In this document: in pieces, positions 45,368 to 54,099 of the stretch
Layout: each line of letters opens with the position of its first letter
Position numbering within the stretch: the first letter of the stretch is position 1
Assembly: GCA_050187415.1 (NCBI GenBank)
Contig: JBFWXN010000010.1
Coordinates: forward strand, 1 to 64,000
Length of the DNA stretch: 64,000 nucleotides
Direction: 5' to 3'
Source: Ga0077555 sp050187415
GTDB taxonomy: Bacteria; Pseudomonadota; Alphaproteobacteria; Rhizobiales; Hyphomicrobiaceae
The notes under the pieces: model-generated
Databases searched by the model: none
Told to the model about the DNA's origin: nothing
What the model saw: only the letters and a program-made list of their open reading frames with translations
Translations under genes and position numbers: made by a program

Positions 45368-46312
45368 GTGTACGCGATGATAGAGCAATCCGACCTGCCG
45401 ATCATCGACGCCCACCATCATTTCTGGGACCTCTCGCTGCGCGGCCAACCATGGCTCGTCGCCGAGCCGCCGATAGCGTTTCGCTACGGCGACTATGCGG
45501 CGATCCGGCGCGATTTCCTGCACGCCGATTATCGGCGCGTCTCGGCCGGGCACAACATCGTCGCCACCGTCACCATGGAGGCGGAATGGGACGATCGCCG
45601 GCTCGTCGAAGAGACGGCCTGGACGGCCGGGCTCGCGGCATGTGTCCCAGCCTTACCGATCGCGCACGTCGCCCGCACCTTCCTGCATGAACCCGGCGCT
45701 AGCCGTGAAATCGCCCGTCACGCAGCCTATCCGATCGTCAAGGGCATCCGGCACAAGCCCGCGGCCGCGCCATCACCCGACCGTATCGAGCGCGGCGCTC
45801 CCGGAGGCATGACCGACTCGGCCTGGCGGCAAGGCTACCGCGCCCTCGCGAAGCACGGCCTGCATTTCGAGTTGCAGGCACCGTGGTGGCACGTCGACGA
45901 GTTACTCGATCTCGTCTCGGCGTTTCCCGAGACACCCGTGGTGATCAACCATGCGTTCCTGCCCGCCGACCGGAGCGCCGATGGGATCAACGGCTGGCGG
46001 TCTGCCATCGCGCGCGCGGCCAAGGCCCCGCAGGTTTCGATAAAGATCTCCGGACTAGGACTGCCGGGGCGACCATGGTCGCTGTCCGACAACCGCGACA
46101 TCATCCGCGCTCTTGTCGACACCTTCGGCCCGGACCGGGCCATGTTCGCCTCGAACTTCCCCGTTGACGGCCTTTGCGGCTCATTCGACACGATCTATTC
46201 CGGCTACAAGACCGCCGTCGCCGATTGGTCGCAGCGTGATCGGAGCAAACTTTTCCACGACACGGCAGCGCGCATCTATAGGCTCGCCATCCCGCCGCTC
46301 GGCCAAGCGTGA
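45368..46312 (+). CDS. Amidohydrolase family 2 metal-dependent hydrolase
   Basis: A 314-residue TIM-barrel hydrolase. IIDAHHHFWDLSLRGQPWLV near the N-terminus gives the metal-binding HxH pattern, and later blocks are ETPVVINHAFLP and FASNFPVDGLCGSF with a catalytic-type Asp. The FASNFPVD block is characteristic of PF04909 members that act on lactones, such as fuconolactonase-like enzymes. Start: GTG at 45368, or ATG at 45377 (three codons in). It lies 81 bases after the aldehyde dehydrogenase and the two may be co-transcribed. Confidence 0.9.
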   Translation: MYAMIEQSDLPIIDAHHHFWDLSLRGQPWLVAEPPIAFRYGDYAAIRRDFLHADYRRVSAGHNIVATVTMEAEWDDRRLVEETAWTAGLAACVPALPIAHVARTFLHEPGASREIARHAAYPIVKGIRHKPAAAPSPDRIERGAPGGMTDSAWRQGYRALAKHGLHFELQAPWWHVDELLDLVSAFPETPVVINHAFLPADRSADGINGWRSAIARAAKAPQVSIKISGLGLPGRPWSLSDNRDIIRALVDTFGPDRAMFASNFPVDGLCGSFDTIYSGYKTAVADWSQRDRSKLFHDTAARIYRLAIPPLGQA

Positions 46313-46337
46313 GCCTCGAGGCGTCTCAGGCATACCG

Positions 46338-47552
46338 TCAGATGGGGTCGCTTTCCACTCTGGGCAGGAACCAGGCAAGGAGGCCGATCAGCGGCAGGAA
46401 GGCACACATCCGGTAGACCGCCTCGATGCTGGTCAGGTCCGCGATGTGCCCGAGTGCCGCCGCGCTCAGGGCTCCAAGGCCGAACGTCACCCCATAGAAC
46501 AGCCCTGCGGTCATGCCGACCTTTCCCGGCAACAGCTCCAACGCGTAGACCAGGATCGCCGGGAACGCGCTCGACATGATCGCGCCGATCAGAACGGTCA
46601 GCGCGATGGTCCAACCGAGGCCGACCCAGGGCAGGATCAGCGTGAACGGCAAGGCGCCGAGGATCGAGATCCAGATGATCGCGCGCCGGCCGATCCGGTC
46701 GCCGAGATAGCCGCCGATCAGGGCACCCGCAACCTGCGAGATCAGGAACAGGAACAGCAGTAGTTGCGAGGTCTGCACGCTCACCTGGAACCGGTCGATC
46801 AAATAGAAGGTATAATAAGAGGTTAGGCTGCCGGTATAGGCGCTCTTCGAGAACATCAGGATAAACAGAATGAGCACCGCGAGAGCGACACCCGGTGCGA
46901 GCTTCACACCGGCGCCGAGGCCGCCGGCCAACGCGACGGAGGGCTTCGGACCCTGCGTGACATACCAGCGGCCGACCCACGCAAGCAGCATCATGGCGAC
47001 GAGCACGACACCCGAGAACCAGATGAGGCTGCGCTGGCCGGCCGGCACGACAATCGCCGCCGCAAGCAGCGGTCCGACCGCCGAACCCGATTGACCACCG
47101 ACCTGGAACAGCGACTGGGTCAGCCCGACCCGCGCGCCGGCCGCCAAACGCGCCATACGCACGGCCTCGGGGTGGAAGATCGACGATCCCAGCCCGATCA
47201 GCATCGCCCCAATGAACAGCACGGCGTAGCTGTGCGCCGTCGCCAGCATGATGAGGCCAACCAGCGTCGAGCCCATGCCCATGGCGAGCGAATAGGGCAT
47301 AGGGCGCCGGTCTGTAATCATCCCGACGATCGGCTGCAGCAGCGACGCCGTGAACTGGAACGCGAGCGTGAGCAGCCCGATCTGCCCAAAATCCAGCAGG
47401 TAAGTCTCCTTGATGATGGGATAGATGGCCGGGAGCAGCGCCTGCGTCATATCGTTGAGGAAGTGCGCGAAACACAGCGCCGCGACGATCGGATAGGCTG
47501 CCTCCCGCACGACTGGTAGCGAGGAAGCAGGCGCGGCGGCCGTCGTGCGCAT
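46338..47552 (-). CDS. MFS transporter, fosmidomycin-resistance (Fsr) type
   Basis: A 404-residue polytopic protein with twelve apparent membrane segments. FAHFLNDMTQALLPAIYPII and the block IGLLTLAFQFTASLLQPIVG are typical of the Fsr branch of the major facilitator superfamily, and the loop GDRIGRRAIIW is the MFS signature. Family members export fosmidomycin or arabinose-type compounds. The start is the ATG at 47552; the frame is open to 47738 but without membrane-protein features. It is convergent with the amidohydrolase gene, so it is not in one operon with it. Confidence 0.93.
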   Translation of the reverse strand: MRTTAAAPASSLPVVREAAYPIVAALCFAHFLNDMTQALLPAIYPIIKETYLLDFGQIGLLTLAFQFTASLLQPIVGMITDRRPMPYSLAMGMGSTLVGLIMLATAHSYAVLFIGAMLIGLGSSIFHPEAVRMARLAAGARVGLTQSLFQVGGQSGSAVGPLLAAAIVVPAGQRSLIWFSGVVLVAMMLLAWVGRWYVTQGPKPSVALAGGLGAGVKLAPGVALAVLILFILMFSKSAYTGSLTSYYTFYLIDRFQVSVQTSQLLLFLFLISQVAGALIGGYLGDRIGRRAIIWISILGALPFTLILPWVGLGWTIALTVLIGAIMSSAFPAILVYALELLPGKVGMTAGLFYGVTFGLGALSAAALGHIADLTSIEAVYRMCAFLPLIGLLAWFLPRVESDPI

Positions 47553-47766
47553 GAAGGGCCCTCGATAAAGTGGAGACGCCGGCTGGCATCCTTCGCACCG
47601 GGCGAACCGATCGGGTGCCGGCGGCGCACTTTCTTTTAGGAGTGCCGCGGCGGTCAAGGGGCAAGCTGCCGTAAATATACGGGCATGCGTTTCCCGCAGA
47701 GCTTGATCGTGCGCGGCCCTTGGGTTGAACTGGGGCAACGACAGTCAACTGCGGGAGAGATCTGCG

Positions 47767-48843
47767 ATGCGCCCCCTCGAATTCGGCTGGTTCCTGCCGA
47801 CTCGCGGCGACACCGACGATTATGGGGATCCGCTCAAGATTCCCGCTGGGATGGAGATGTTCACCCGCGTGGCGAAAGCGGCCGAAGCCGCCCATTTCGA
47901 ATACATGCTGATACCCGTCGGCCACCAGTGCTGGGACGCCTGGATGACGGGCGCGCTGATGATCGGCCAGACGAAAAAAATGCGCATGCTGGTCGCCGCA
48001 CGGCCGAGCTACATCAATCCGGTATTGCTCGCCAAGATGATCGCCACCTGCGACCAGCTCTCGGGAGGTCGCATCTCGGTGAACCTTATCGCCGGCCAGA
48101 GCGAACAGGAGAACATCGCCGAAGGCGTGAAGTGGTCGAAGGAAGAGCGATACGAAATTATGGACGAGGAGGTCTCGATCCTGAAGGCGCTTTGGACCCA
48201 GGGCGACGGCCGCACCGACTGGAACGGCAAATACTACACGCTGAAGCAGGCGGAGCTGACACCGAAACCCTACCAGAAGCCGCATCCGGGCTTCTACCTC
48301 GGCGGCGGCTCACGACAGGCGTGGGAGCTCTCGGCCAAGCATTCCGACGTGCATCTCTTCTGGGGCGACACCTACGCGACGATTTCGCAACAGATGGCGA
48401 CCCTGCGCGATATGGCGGCAAAGCATGACCGGGCAGATCAGCTCGGCTTCGGCATGCGGCTCCAGATCATCTGCCGCGAGAACGAGAAGGAGGCTTGGGA
48501 CGCCGCCGACGCGCTGATAGCAAACGTCGGCGCCGAGCGGGAAGCCTATATCAAGACCTATTACGCCGCTTCCGAGGCCAACCGGCGCGTGCAGGCGCTG
48601 CGTGCCAAGGGCGACATCATCGCGCCGAATTTGTGGGTCGGCCTTGCGAAGGCGCGCCCAGGCGCCGGCGTGGTGATCGTCGGCAATCCCGAGCAGTGTG
48701 CCGACGTCCTCCAGGCTTACATCGACCTCGGCTGCCACTCGTTCTGTCTGTCCGGTTATCTGCACGACGCGGAGGCGGAGCGCTTCGACCGCATGGTGCG
48801 GCCGATCCTGCTCGACCGGAACAAGACCCGCATGGCCGCCTGA
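47767..48843 (+). CDS. Luciferase-like (LLM) monooxygenase, SsuD/alkanesulfonate-monooxygenase type
   Basis: A 358-residue flavin-dependent monooxygenase with the SsuD-like blocks EFGWFLPTRGDTDDYG, CDQLSGGRISVNLIAGQSEQ, WNGKYYTLKQAELTPKP and HLFWGDTYATISQQMATLRD. It differs clearly from the LLM protein at 37041. Related enzymes desulfonate alkanesulfonates or oxidise dimethyl sulfone and similar compounds; the substrate is not known. CGGGAGAG precedes the ATG at 47767. No flavin reductase gene is adjacent. It is divergent from the MFS gene across 214 bases. Confidence 0.92.
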   Translation: MRPLEFGWFLPTRGDTDDYGDPLKIPAGMEMFTRVAKAAEAAHFEYMLIPVGHQCWDAWMTGALMIGQTKKMRMLVAARPSYINPVLLAKMIATCDQLSGGRISVNLIAGQSEQENIAEGVKWSKEERYEIMDEEVSILKALWTQGDGRTDWNGKYYTLKQAELTPKPYQKPHPGFYLGGGSRQAWELSAKHSDVHLFWGDTYATISQQMATLRDMAAKHDRADQLGFGMRLQIICRENEKEAWDAADALIANVGAEREAYIKTYYAASEANRRVQALRAKGDIIAPNLWVGLAKARPGAGVVIVGNPEQCADVLQAYIDLGCHSFCLSGYLHDAEAERFDRMVRPILLDRNKTRMAA

Positions 48844-48866
48844 CGTCGCGGGCCGATCGCATCACC

Positions 48867-49598
48867 TCAGCGTGCGACCAAGCCGCCGTCGATAACCAGT
48901 TCGGAGCCCGTCATGAAAAGCGTGGCGTCCGACAGGAGCCAGACCACCGCCTCGGCGATCTCGCTTGGCAGAGCCATGCGGCCGAGCGGGATGTCGGCTG
49001 ACATGCGCTCCTTCGAGCGGCCGGGATCGCGCGTCGCCGCCGCGATGCCGTCCACCATGTTGCTCTCGACAAACGCCGGATGGACCGAGTTGCAGCGGAC
49101 TTTTGGGGTTTTTCTCGCGCCCGACAGGGCCACGGATTTCGTCAGCAGACGCACCGCCCCCTTGGAGGCATTGTAGGCTGCGAGGTTGGCGCCGCCGACA
49201 AGGCCCGATACCGACGACAGGTTGACGATTGACGGCGCCTTCGATTTGGCAAGCGCCGGCATCCCGTATTTGCAGCCGAGGAACACGCCGTCGGCGTTGA
49301 TCGCCATGACCCGGCGCCATTCGGCGAAGCTCGTCTGCTCGACGTCCCCAAGACTCACGATGCCGGCATTGTTGACCAATCCGTCGAGCCTGCCGTAGCG
49401 ACGGCAGATCTCCGCCATGGCCTTCTGCCAATCGGCCTCGTTCGTGACATCGAGCACGAGATCCACCGCAGGCCGGCCGGCGAGATCGCTCCTCACGACA
49501 ATGCCGCCTTCCGCTGCGACCGCCGAAGCAATCGCCGTACCCAAGGTCCCGGCCGCGCCGGTGACCAGGATGACTCGGTCGTCGAGACGTGTCGTCAT
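48867..49598 (-). CDS. Short-chain dehydrogenase/reductase (SDR)
   Basis: A 243-residue classical SDR with the cofactor motif VTGAAGTLGTAIA (about 12-24), NNAG (75-78), the catalytic Ser in NLSSVSGL and the YNASK motif (AAYNASKGAVRLLTKSVAL). The C-terminal block GSELVIDGGLV is also typical. The preference may be NAD since an acidic Asp follows the second strand (VVRSDLAG). The substrate is unknown. It is convergent with the monooxygenase gene and divergent from the CaiB/BaiF gene. Confidence 0.93.
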   Translation of the reverse strand: MTTRLDDRVILVTGAAGTLGTAIASAVAAEGGIVVRSDLAGRPAVDLVLDVTNEADWQKAMAEICRRYGRLDGLVNNAGIVSLGDVEQTSFAEWRRVMAINADGVFLGCKYGMPALAKSKAPSIVNLSSVSGLVGGANLAAYNASKGAVRLLTKSVALSGARKTPKVRCNSVHPAFVESNMVDGIAAATRDPGRSKERMSADIPLGRMALPSEIAEAVVWLLSDATLFMTGSELVIDGGLVAR

Positions 49599-49783
49599 GC
49601 TTCCCCATCATGTCTGATCCAACAATGCTAGCACGGCGGCGACCGCCGTCCTCAGCTTCGTGACGCTCCGCTCGTGCCCAAGACGGGTGCAATGGCAAAG
49701 CAGTCCGCGCCCCTCGCGACTTGACGATAGGGCTCAGGGCGCCCACACAACCGCCGACATGATAAAAAAGAGGCGAAGACACG

Positions 49784-50908
49784 ATGAGACCGCTCGAAGG
49801 TTTGATGGCCGTGTCGGTCGAGCAGGCGATCGCCGGGCCCATGTGCGGTCGGCTCCTGGCAGACGGCGGCGCGCGGGTGGTCAAGGTTGAGCGGCCGGAA
49901 GGAGACTTTGCGCGCGCCTACGACCGCATGCTCGACGGCGAGAGCATTTATTTCGTATGGCTGAACCGCGGCAAGGAGTCCGCCATCTGCGACTTGTCGA
50001 AACCCGGCGACCGGGCCTTCTTCGAGGCTATGGTGGCGAAGGCTGACATCCTGGTGCAGAACCTGAAGCCCGGAGCGCTGGCGAAGCTGGGCCTCGGCAC
50101 GGACGTGCTGACGGCACGCCATCCCCGGCTGATCGCATGCTCCATCTCAGGCTATGGCGATACCGGCCCCTACGCCGAGCGCAAGGCCTACGACATGCTG
50201 ATCCAGGCCGAGTCGGGCCTCGCATCCGTCACCGGCAGCCCAGGTGAACCGTCCCGCGTCGGCATCTCGATCGTCGACATCACCACGGGGCATCACGCCT
50301 ACGAGGCCATCCTCGAGGCCCTCATCCGTCGCGGCACGACCGGCAAGGGCGCCGACATCCGCATCTCGATGTTCGACGTCATGGCGGAATACATGAGCGT
50401 TCCCATGATGCAGGGCCGCGCCGGATTCCCGCAACCGCGCATCGGCCTGCGGCACACCGCGCTCGCCCCCTATGGCGTGTTCGCGACAAAAGACGGGCAG
50501 CCGGTCCTGATTTCGATCCAGAACGAGCGCGAGTGGCGCGCGCTGTGCGAGAAGGTGCTCGACAACCCGGACCTCGCACGAGACCCGCGTTTCGCTTCCA
50601 ACTCGGACCGCGTCGCGCATCGAGAGGAGTGCGATGCCATCATCCAGGCTTGGTTTTCCAAACAGGCGATCGCCGATGCCATTGCCCGTCTCGATGCGGC
50701 CGACATCGCGTTTGGTCGTGTCTCGGATTGGGCGGCGCTACGCGATCATCCTCACCTGCGTCTGATCGATGTTGCCTATGCCAAGGGCACAACGACCATT
50801 CCTGCACCGGCCGCCCTTTGGGACGGCGGCATGCGCGAGACCAAGGGTGTTCCGGAGCTTGGCGCCGACACCGAGCAACTGCGCAAGGAGTTCCCGTCCG
50901 GCCCATAG
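49784..50908 (+). CDS. CaiB/BaiF family III CoA-transferase
   Basis: A 374-residue CoA-transferase. The start MRPLEGLMAVSVEQAIAGPM, the block GARVVKVERPEGDFARAYDR, FVWLNRGKESAICDLSKPGD and ISGYGDTGPYAERKAYDMLI are family signatures. A catalytic Asp is expected in QAESGLASVTG-type surroundings. Such enzymes move CoA between carboxylic acids, for example in carnitine, oxalate, mesaconate or bile-acid metabolism. The specific pair is unknown. AAGACACG precedes the ATG. It is convergent, with 27 bases, to the CoA-binding-protein gene. Confidence 0.93.
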   Translation: MRPLEGLMAVSVEQAIAGPMCGRLLADGGARVVKVERPEGDFARAYDRMLDGESIYFVWLNRGKESAICDLSKPGDRAFFEAMVAKADILVQNLKPGALAKLGLGTDVLTARHPRLIACSISGYGDTGPYAERKAYDMLIQAESGLASVTGSPGEPSRVGISIVDITTGHHAYEAILEALIRRGTTGKGADIRISMFDVMAEYMSVPMMQGRAGFPQPRIGLRHTALAPYGVFATKDGQPVLISIQNEREWRALCEKVLDNPDLARDPRFASNSDRVAHREECDAIIQAWFSKQAIADAIARLDAADIAFGRVSDWAALRDHPHLRLIDVAYAKGTTTIPAPAALWDGGMRETKGVPELGADTEQLRKEFPSGP

Positions 50909-50935
50909 CACTGTGCCGACATCCGGGTCCCGCTC

Positions 50936-51472
50936 TCACGGTTTTCGGGGGCCGCTGATCATCTGGTTTTGCACGCCGCGACCGAGCAGCGGCCGACGCG
51001 ATGATACGACGCCCGCATTGACGCCCATCCAGCCGATCTCGCCCGAGAGGCGGCCATATTCGATCTTCGGGCACCGGTTCATGACGACGCGCAGTCCGGC
51101 GGCTTCCGCTTCGGCCGCTGCTGCGTCGTTGCGCACCGAAAGCTGCATCCACACCGTCTTGATGGCGAGTTGATCCCTCAGCCTGATCGCCTCGCGCGTC
51201 ACGTCGAGAGCCGCTTCGGAATTGCGAAAGACATCGACCATATCGACCGGTGCAGGTACCTCATCGAGCGTCCCATAGACGCGCTGTCCAGCAATCTCCT
51301 TGCCCGCCAGCCCCGGGTTGATCGGATGCACGCGGTAGCCCTTGCCGACGAGATACTTGAGCGCGAAGAAACTCGGCCGGTTGATGTTCGCCGACGCGCC
51401 CACCATCGCGATCGTCCGGGTCTCGGTCAGGATCGTGGCAATGTAGGCATCGTCGTAGCTGTCGTGGTTCAT
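50936..51472 (-). CDS. CoA-binding domain protein (YccU-like)
   Basis: A 178-residue Rossmann-type protein with the CoA_binding_2 fold: TIAMVGASANINRPSFFALK, YLVGKGYRVHPINPGLAG, VDMVDVFRNSEAALDV and GLRVVMNRCPKIEYGRL. Relatives such as YccU bind CoA, but their role is unknown. It overlaps the glyoxalase-fold gene by four bases (51469-51472), and with it and the ECHDC3-like gene forms a minus-strand operon. Confidence 0.9.
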   Translation of the reverse strand: MNHDSYDDAYIATILTETRTIAMVGASANINRPSFFALKYLVGKGYRVHPINPGLAGKEIAGQRVYGTLDEVPAPVDMVDVFRNSEAALDVTREAIRLRDQLAIKTVWMQLSVRNDAAAAEAEAAGLRVVMNRCPKIEYGRLSGEIGWMGVNAGVVSSRRPLLGRGVQNQMISGPRKP

Positions 51473-51939
51473 GGGGTCTCTGTCATGTTGCCGCCGGCCG
51501 CAGCGCCCGGCAACAGCAGGCGTCCTTCGGCATCGAGAGGAAAGAACGGATTATAGGCGACCTCCCAGAGGTGATCGTCGGGATCGGCGAAATATGCGAG
51601 ATACCCGCCCCAGAACGCCTTCTGTGCGGCCTTGACCAGGCGCGCGCCAGCACCCACGGCGCGGGCCATCGCGTCGTCGACGGCGGATTCGCTCTCGACG
51701 TTCCAGGCAAGACTCGTTGCGGCGAAGCCGGTCGGTGTGTCGGCCAGGCCCGCGTCTTGCGCGAGATCGTGTCGCCCGAACAGGGATAGCACGACGCCAC
51801 CGGCCTCGTAGAACGTAACCCCTTCCTGGCTTGCCGGCGACGCGACGAACCCCAGTCCGTCATAGAAGGCCCGCGCCCGCGCCATGTCGCGGACTCCGAG
51901 CGTCACCAGATTGATCCGCGGTGCGCCCACGATCAGCAC
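51469..51939 (-). CDS. VOC (glyoxalase/bleomycin-resistance fold) family protein
   Basis: A 156-residue protein with paired beta-alpha-beta-beta-beta modules: INLVTLGVRDMARARAFYDG, LGFVASPASQEGVTFYEAGG and the second half KAFWGGYLAYFADPDDHLWE. DPDDHLWEV carries the metal-ligand Glu typical of dioxygenase/glyoxalase members. The substrate is unknown. Its end overlaps the CoA-binding gene by four bases and its start overlaps the ECHDC3-like gene by seven, so the three are translationally coupled. Confidence 0.9.
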   Translation of the reverse strand: MLIVGAPRINLVTLGVRDMARARAFYDGLGFVASPASQEGVTFYEAGGVVLSLFGRHDLAQDAGLADTPTGFAATSLAWNVESESAVDDAMARAVGAGARLVKAAQKAFWGGYLAYFADPDDHLWEVAYNPFFPLDAEGRLLLPGAAAGGNMTETP

Positions 51940-52763
51940 CCCCGCCAGACCGGCGGCCGCTTCTCGATGAACGCGCCGATCCCCTCTTCCGCGTCCCGAT
52001 AGAGCATGTTGCGGACCATCACGGCTGCGGCCTCTGCGTAAGCTTCGGCAACGGGCATCTCGAGTTGGCGGTAAAAAGCTTCCTTGCCGATGGCCACCGT
52101 GGCCGGCGACTTTGCGGAGATGATCTCGGCCATCGCAAGCGCTCCGGTCAGCGCCTCACCCTCGGGCACGACGCGATTGACGAGGCCGTAGTGTGCGGCC
52201 GCTCGCGCCTCGAGCATCTCGCCCAGCAGAAGCATCTCCATGGCATGCTTGCGCGACACGTTTCTCGACAGAGCGACCATCGGCGTCGAGCAGAAGAGGC
52301 CGATGTTGACCCCCGGCGTGGCAAAGCGCGCCGCGGCTCCCGCGACGGCAAGATCGCACGTTGCAACGAGTTGGCATCCGGCCGCCGACGCGACGCCCTC
52401 GACCGCCGCGATAAACGGCTTCGGTGAGCGCACGATCGAGAGCATCATGCGGGCGCACACATCCATGAGATGGGTGAAATACGCCCGCCCGCCATCGGCA
52501 TCCGACCGTCGCTCGGTCATTTCCTTCAAGTCATGACCGGCAGAAAAGGCGGGACCGTCGCCCGCGATGATCACCGCATCCACATCTGCCGTGAGCGACG
52601 CTCTGTCGATCGCAGCCTGCAGCGCATCGATCAGGGCCTCCGACAGCGAATTTCGCTGCCGGGGCCGGTTGAGGGTCAAAACGAGGACGCGACCCCGCAT
52701 CTCCTGGCGCAGAACGCTCTCGAACGCCGACGTGGCGCCAGCCTCCTGTGAGCCACCGTGCAT
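51933..52763 (-). CDS. Enoyl-CoA hydratase-related protein, ECHDC3 type, without the catalytic glutamates
   Basis: A 276-residue crotonase-fold protein. The oxyanion blocks are AGDGPAFSAGHDLKEM and EGVASAAGCQLVATCDLAVA. PGVNIGLFCSTPMVALSRNV is close to ECHDC3, a mitochondrial relative of unknown substrate. In both places where hydratases have glutamate the residues are Gln and Gly. So dehydration/hydration is unlikely, as in other ECHDC3 members. The ATG at 52763 is preceded by GGAG at ideal spacing; a GTG at 52805 overlaps the preceding gene and is the alternative. Confidence 0.88.
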   Translation of the reverse strand: MHGGSQEAGATSAFESVLRQEMRGRVLVLTLNRPRQRNSLSEALIDALQAAIDRASLTADVDAVIIAGDGPAFSAGHDLKEMTERRSDADGGRAYFTHLMDVCARMMLSIVRSPKPFIAAVEGVASAAGCQLVATCDLAVAGAAARFATPGVNIGLFCSTPMVALSRNVSRKHAMEMLLLGEMLEARAAAHYGLVNRVVPEGEALTGALAMAEIISAKSPATVAIGKEAFYRQLEMPVAEAYAEAAAVMVRNMLYRDAEEGIGAFIEKRPPVWRGC

Positions 52764-52801
52764 TACCACTCCTTTCGCCGATCGCGCGCGATCGGCCTCC
52801 G

Positions 52802-53362
52802 TCACTGAAGAACCTTCTCGATTTCCGCCCGGTTCTTCTTCACGATCTCGACGTTCTCCGGATACTTCAACGGCGGCGTGTGCTTGAGCGCCTCCGTCAG
52901 TTCGTCGAGCATCTGCTTCTTGTCCTTCTCGGCGATCGTCTTGTCCGCCTTGACGTCCTCGATCTCTTTCTTGATCGAGGTCACGGGGTCGGTGAACGTG
53001 CCCTGCTCGTCGAGGCCGCCCAGCACCATCGAGATGTTGAACGCGACATCGTCGTAATCGATGTAGCTCTGGAAACCGTGCTTCTTGGCGATCTCCTCGA
53101 GTTGCGCCTGGACCTTCGGGTCAGGGCTTTCCGTGGGTTGCGCTCCCTGCGGCTGAGGCAGCGCCGCGATGTCCTTCTGCGCGCCGATGAAGCCCTTGAT
53201 GTGGGCCTCGGTTAGCTTGACTTGATTGAACTGCTCCTCGCTCTCCTGGGGGGCTTGCGCCTTCGGCGCCTGCGCGCCGGCCGGACCCGATAACGCCAAC
53301 CCGATACCGACCGCGGCAATGAAAGCCGCCAAAACCGTTCTGTTGAGCCGCATTGCAACCAT
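52802..53362 (-). CDS. Secreted hypothetical protein, DUF-type, 186 residues
   Basis: A signal peptide (LNRTVLAAFIAAVGIGLALS, cleavage near AGAQA) precedes a helical, charged mature domain. FNISMVLGGLDEQGTFTDPV and the final KYPENVEIVKKNRAEIEKVL are distinctive and I recall similar proteins in Rhizobiales, but no named function. An ATG three codons inside is an alternative start. It lies directly upstream of the ECHDC3-like gene on the minus strand. Periplasmic location is inferred from the signal peptide. Confidence 0.75.
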   Translation of the reverse strand: MVAMRLNRTVLAAFIAAVGIGLALSGPAGAQAPKAQAPQESEEQFNQVKLTEAHIKGFIGAQKDIAALPQPQGAQPTESPDPKVQAQLEEIAKKHGFQSYIDYDDVAFNISMVLGGLDEQGTFTDPVTSIKKEIEDVKADKTIAEKDKKQMLDELTEALKHTPPLKYPENVEIVKKNRAEIEKVLQ

Positions 53363-53442
53363 CTCCTGGATGTTTCACAGGGCCCTGCGAAAGGCTATAG
53401 AGCCCATCTACTCTTAAGCGCACGACTGGGACGCGAATAAGT

Positions 53443-53892
53443 ATGCCTAACGAAGCCCCGCCCCAAGCTCCGCTCAGCACCGAGGCCGTGTCGCGCATCA
53501 TCGCCGAGACGTTCCCGGAGATCCACGCGGCAGGACGGCAGATAACGATCGAATCCGTCGGTGCACGAGAAGCGCGGGTCCGCCTCGGCTTCGACCCCCT
53601 CCATCTCAGACCCGGCGGCACCGTCTCGGGACCTGCCATGTTCACGCTGGCCGACTTTACCATCTATGTGGCCCTGATCGCCACGCTCGGTGAAGCGGGC
53701 ATAACGGCCGTAACCAGCAACCTTTCGATCACGTTCCTATTAAGGCCGGAAGCCGTCGATGTCATCGCCGATGCCCGGCTTCTGCGCATCGGGCGGCGTC
53801 TCGCTTATGCGGAGGTCGCCCTCTACTCGCAAGGTCGCGACGACATGATCGCCCACGCGACCGCGTCCTACGCCATCCCGTCTCGCAAATAA
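53443..53892 (+). CDS. PaaI-type hotdog-fold acyl-CoA thioesterase
   Basis: A 149-residue hotdog-fold protein with RPGGTVSGPAMFTLADFTIY (the helix with the LAD motif, where the catalytic Asp lies) and later TFLLRPEAVDVIADARLLRI. This arrangement is characteristic of PaaI/YdiI-like thioesterases. The substrate acyl-CoA is not predictable. It is divergent from the secreted DUF protein and lies about 200 bases before rplM, an order I recall from other Rhizobiales. Confidence 0.88.
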   Translation: MPNEAPPQAPLSTEAVSRIIAETFPEIHAAGRQITIESVGAREARVRLGFDPLHLRPGGTVSGPAMFTLADFTIYVALIATLGEAGITAVTSNLSITFLLRPEAVDVIADARLLRIGRRLAYAEVALYSQGRDDMIAHATASYAIPSRK

Positions 53893-53910
53893 CGGCAGTC
53901 TTCCACTATT

Positions 53911-53939
53911 TCGACTGTGGTTATATAATACCGCTCATC
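53911..53939 (+). promoter_or_regulatory. Probable promoter of rplM-rpsI
   Basis: A perfect TATAAT (53934-53939) lies 17 bases after TTCCAC (53911-53916), a weak -35. The leader to the rplM ATG at 54100 is about 155 bases and contains unusually AT-rich DNA at 53939-53980. A ribosomal-protein leader control is possible, but no specific motif was recognised. Confidence 0.55.
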
Positions 53940-54099
53940 TAATATATTGAAATCACACAATTATTAATTTTCAAAAGGGCCGGCGATGCATTGACGGCGC
54001 ATCCGTTGGCCACTATTACCATGTCGACGCCGCATTCGCGCTGCGCTGAAGGTGGCCGCAGGCTCGGTGCCTGGCCGCACCCTCCGGGAGATGCCATTC

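Noticed and set aside
46276..48285. 669-residue reverse-strand open frame
   Set aside because: It runs over the MFS transporter and the monooxygenase on another frame and has Arg/Gly/Pro-rich shadow composition without domains.
53893..54099. L13-type autoregulatory leader RNA before rplM
   Set aside because: The leader is long and AT-rich, but I could not identify the conserved stem structure of a known ribosomal leader motif.
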